Below are positions 6,947 to 7,719 of a stretch of DNA of 7,719 bases, in pieces. The first letter of the stretch is position 1, and each line of letters starts with the position of its first letter. Position numbers and translations under genes: made by a program. Under the pieces are notes generated by a model. The model did no database searches and had not been told where the DNA came from. It saw nothing but the letters and a program-made list of their open reading frames with translations. Origin of the DNA: an uncultured Gammaproteobacteria bacterium (GTDB lineage Bacteria > Pseudomonadota > Gammaproteobacteria > GCA-002705445 > GCA-002716945); contig CAJWMM010000027.1 of assembly GCA_913043035.1 (NCBI GenBank), forward strand, positions 1 through 7,719. Reading direction: 5' to 3'.

Positions 6947-6973
6947 TTGAAAAACAGTCAATTCTGATAAAAT
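6947..6973 (+). promoter_or_regulatory. Possible weak promoter before the BamE-LptD gene
   Basis: TTGAAA at 6947-6952 (4 of 6 to the -35 consensus) and TAAAAT at 6968-6973 (5 of 6 to the -10 consensus) lie in the adk-downstream gap. The spacer is 15 nt, shorter than the preferred 17, so activity is doubtful. No sigma-E type element (GGAACTT with TCAAA), known upstream of E. coli lptD, was seen. Read-through from hppA-adk is equally possible, since no convincing terminator follows adk. Confidence 0.28.
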
Positions 6974-6991
6974 CTTAGTGATTAATCATAT

Positions 6992-7719
6992 ATGAAGATG
7001 TTTTTACTAAGAAATTTTATATTTATAATAGTTTTTACTATGTCAAGTAGTGCCTCAGCTAATTGGTTCACATCAATAACTGAAATAAATTTGCTTCAAA
7101 AAATCAAAGATACTACTAATATTATTCCAGAGCCTTATAAGATTCCTATCACGCAAGGGAGCCTGATCCCTGAAGAAAATATCCTAAGATTGCAATCGGG
7201 ACTGAGTAAAGAGCAAGTAAAGTTTTTATTGGGATCTCCGTCATTTATCGATGTTTTCCATGAAAATAGATGGGATTATGTTTATTTTTCGCGTGACTCA
7301 GAAGAAGTTAAAAATATAGCGATAATTTTTACAAATGAGAAAGTAAGAGAGATTATCATTAACGAGGAAAGTGTTGGTGACATTAACACCCTCAACTCTG
7401 ACATAATATCAAAAAATATACCTTCTTTAGAAGGACAAGATATGACTGAGAAGCCCTCTCAAGAGATTGTTGTAGCAAAAAGAGAAGATTTTCTCACTTT
7501 AAGGAGCATAAATAAGTTGCCAGTATGTATCGATGATGAATTTGAAAGTTATGAATCACAACGTACCCTTGTTCAAGCAGATGAAGATGCTTTAGAAGTA
7601 AGATCGGACGAACAAAATCAAGATGAGAAAGGAGTATTCTATGCAACAGGAAACGTAGAAATTGAGCGAAGGGACGATTTAGTTAAATCTGATAAAGCTC
7701 AATATGATGGCGATACAGG
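6992..7719 (+). CDS. lptD: BamE-like domain fused to the LptD N-terminus, partial at right edge
   Basis: An open frame of 242 codons runs to the window end with no stop. Residues 1-23 are a Sec signal peptide (hydrophobic core, then SSSASA before NWF) with no lipobox cysteine. Residues about 44-122 resemble BamE (SmpA/OmlA), the small BAM-complex subunit: PYKIPITQG, then GLSKEQVKFLLGSP (70-83), then NRWDYVYF (92-99) and a strand pair ending VREIII. Residues 123-170 are an acidic, low-complexity linker. From about 175 the sequence fits the LptD start: one cysteine (C179), then LVQADEDALEV, then VFYATGNVEIER and LVKSDKAQYDGDTG, the beta-jellyroll repeat of LptA/LptD that carries LPS across the periplasm. 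C179 sits where LptD has its N-terminal disulfide cysteine (C31 in E. coli precursor numbering). The barrel would lie beyond the window. No clear ribosome site precedes the ATG; M3 is an alternative. The LptD call is an inference from about 65 residues; an LptA-like protein is less likely given the cysteine. Confidence 0.72.
   Translation, partial: MKMFLLRNFIFIIVFTMSSSASANWFTSITEINLLQKIKDTTNIIPEPYKIPITQGSLIPEENILRLQSGLSKEQVKFLLGSPSFIDVFHENRWDYVYFSRDSEEVKNIAIIFTNEKVREIIINEESVGDINTLNSDIISKNIPSLEGQDMTEKPSQEIVVAKREDFLTLRSINKLPVCIDDEFESYESQRTLVQADEDALEVRSDEQNQDEKGVFYATGNVEIERRDDLVKSDKAQYDGDT

Noticed and set aside
6935..6951. Possible terminator hairpin after adk (TTCAAA / TTTGAA with a 5-nt loop)
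   Set aside because: The stem is six pairs with a single G-C pair and is not followed by a T-run, so it is unlikely to stop transcription.
7442..7444. Internal ATG (codon 151 of the BamE-LptD frame) as a separate lptD start
   Set aside because: There is no ribosome site or signal peptide after it, so the LptD part could not be exported from this start. The single fused product is the simpler reading.
1..7719. CRISPR arrays, tRNA or rRNA genes, insertion sequences, long direct repeats
   Set aside because: None seen on either strand; coding sequence fills nearly the whole window.

Overview
The window is an AT-rich, very densely packed piece of a Gram-negative chromosome. Two divergent gene clusters cover almost all of it, and the longest gene-free gap is about 71 bases. 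The gene families (PBP2, RodA, MltB, PBP5-type carboxypeptidase, a BamE-like domain and LptD) point to a gammaproteobacterium. The low GC, tight overlaps and short proteins would suit a streamlined, possibly marine lineage, but no marker here fixes the taxon.

Left arm, minus strand, read from about 4172 down to 1: mrdA (PBP2), rodA, mltB and the first 42 codons of a probable dacA. PBP2 and RodA form the transpeptidase and glycosyltransferase core of the elongasome that builds the lateral wall. MltB cuts glycan strands, and the dacA product would trim pentapeptides. The genes overlap by 8 nt and 4 nt and are then separated by 6 nt, so this looks like one translationally coupled operon. The rlpA gene that commonly sits between mltB and dacA in related bacteria is absent here.

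Right arm, plus strand, from 4244 to the window end: hppA (membrane ion-pumping pyrophosphatase, with the sequence signature of the K+-dependent class), adk (adenylate kinase with a cysteine-bearing LID), and a gene running off the right edge. That last reading frame is the most unusual item. It encodes a Sec signal peptide, then a BamE (SmpA/OmlA)-like domain without its usual lipobox cysteine, a linker, and the start of an LptD-type periplasmic domain, all in one uninterrupted frame. It appears to fuse a subunit of the BAM outer-membrane assembly machine to LptD, which is one of that machine's substrates.

The two arms share a 71-base divergent control region. It contains a consensus TATAAT facing mrdA that would put transcription start inside the first mrdA ATG, which raises the possibility that PBP2 really starts at codon 25. 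Other points are a predicted Cys/Cys/His/Cys metal site in PBP2, a three-cysteine LID in Adk, and an extra cysteine pair in MltB.
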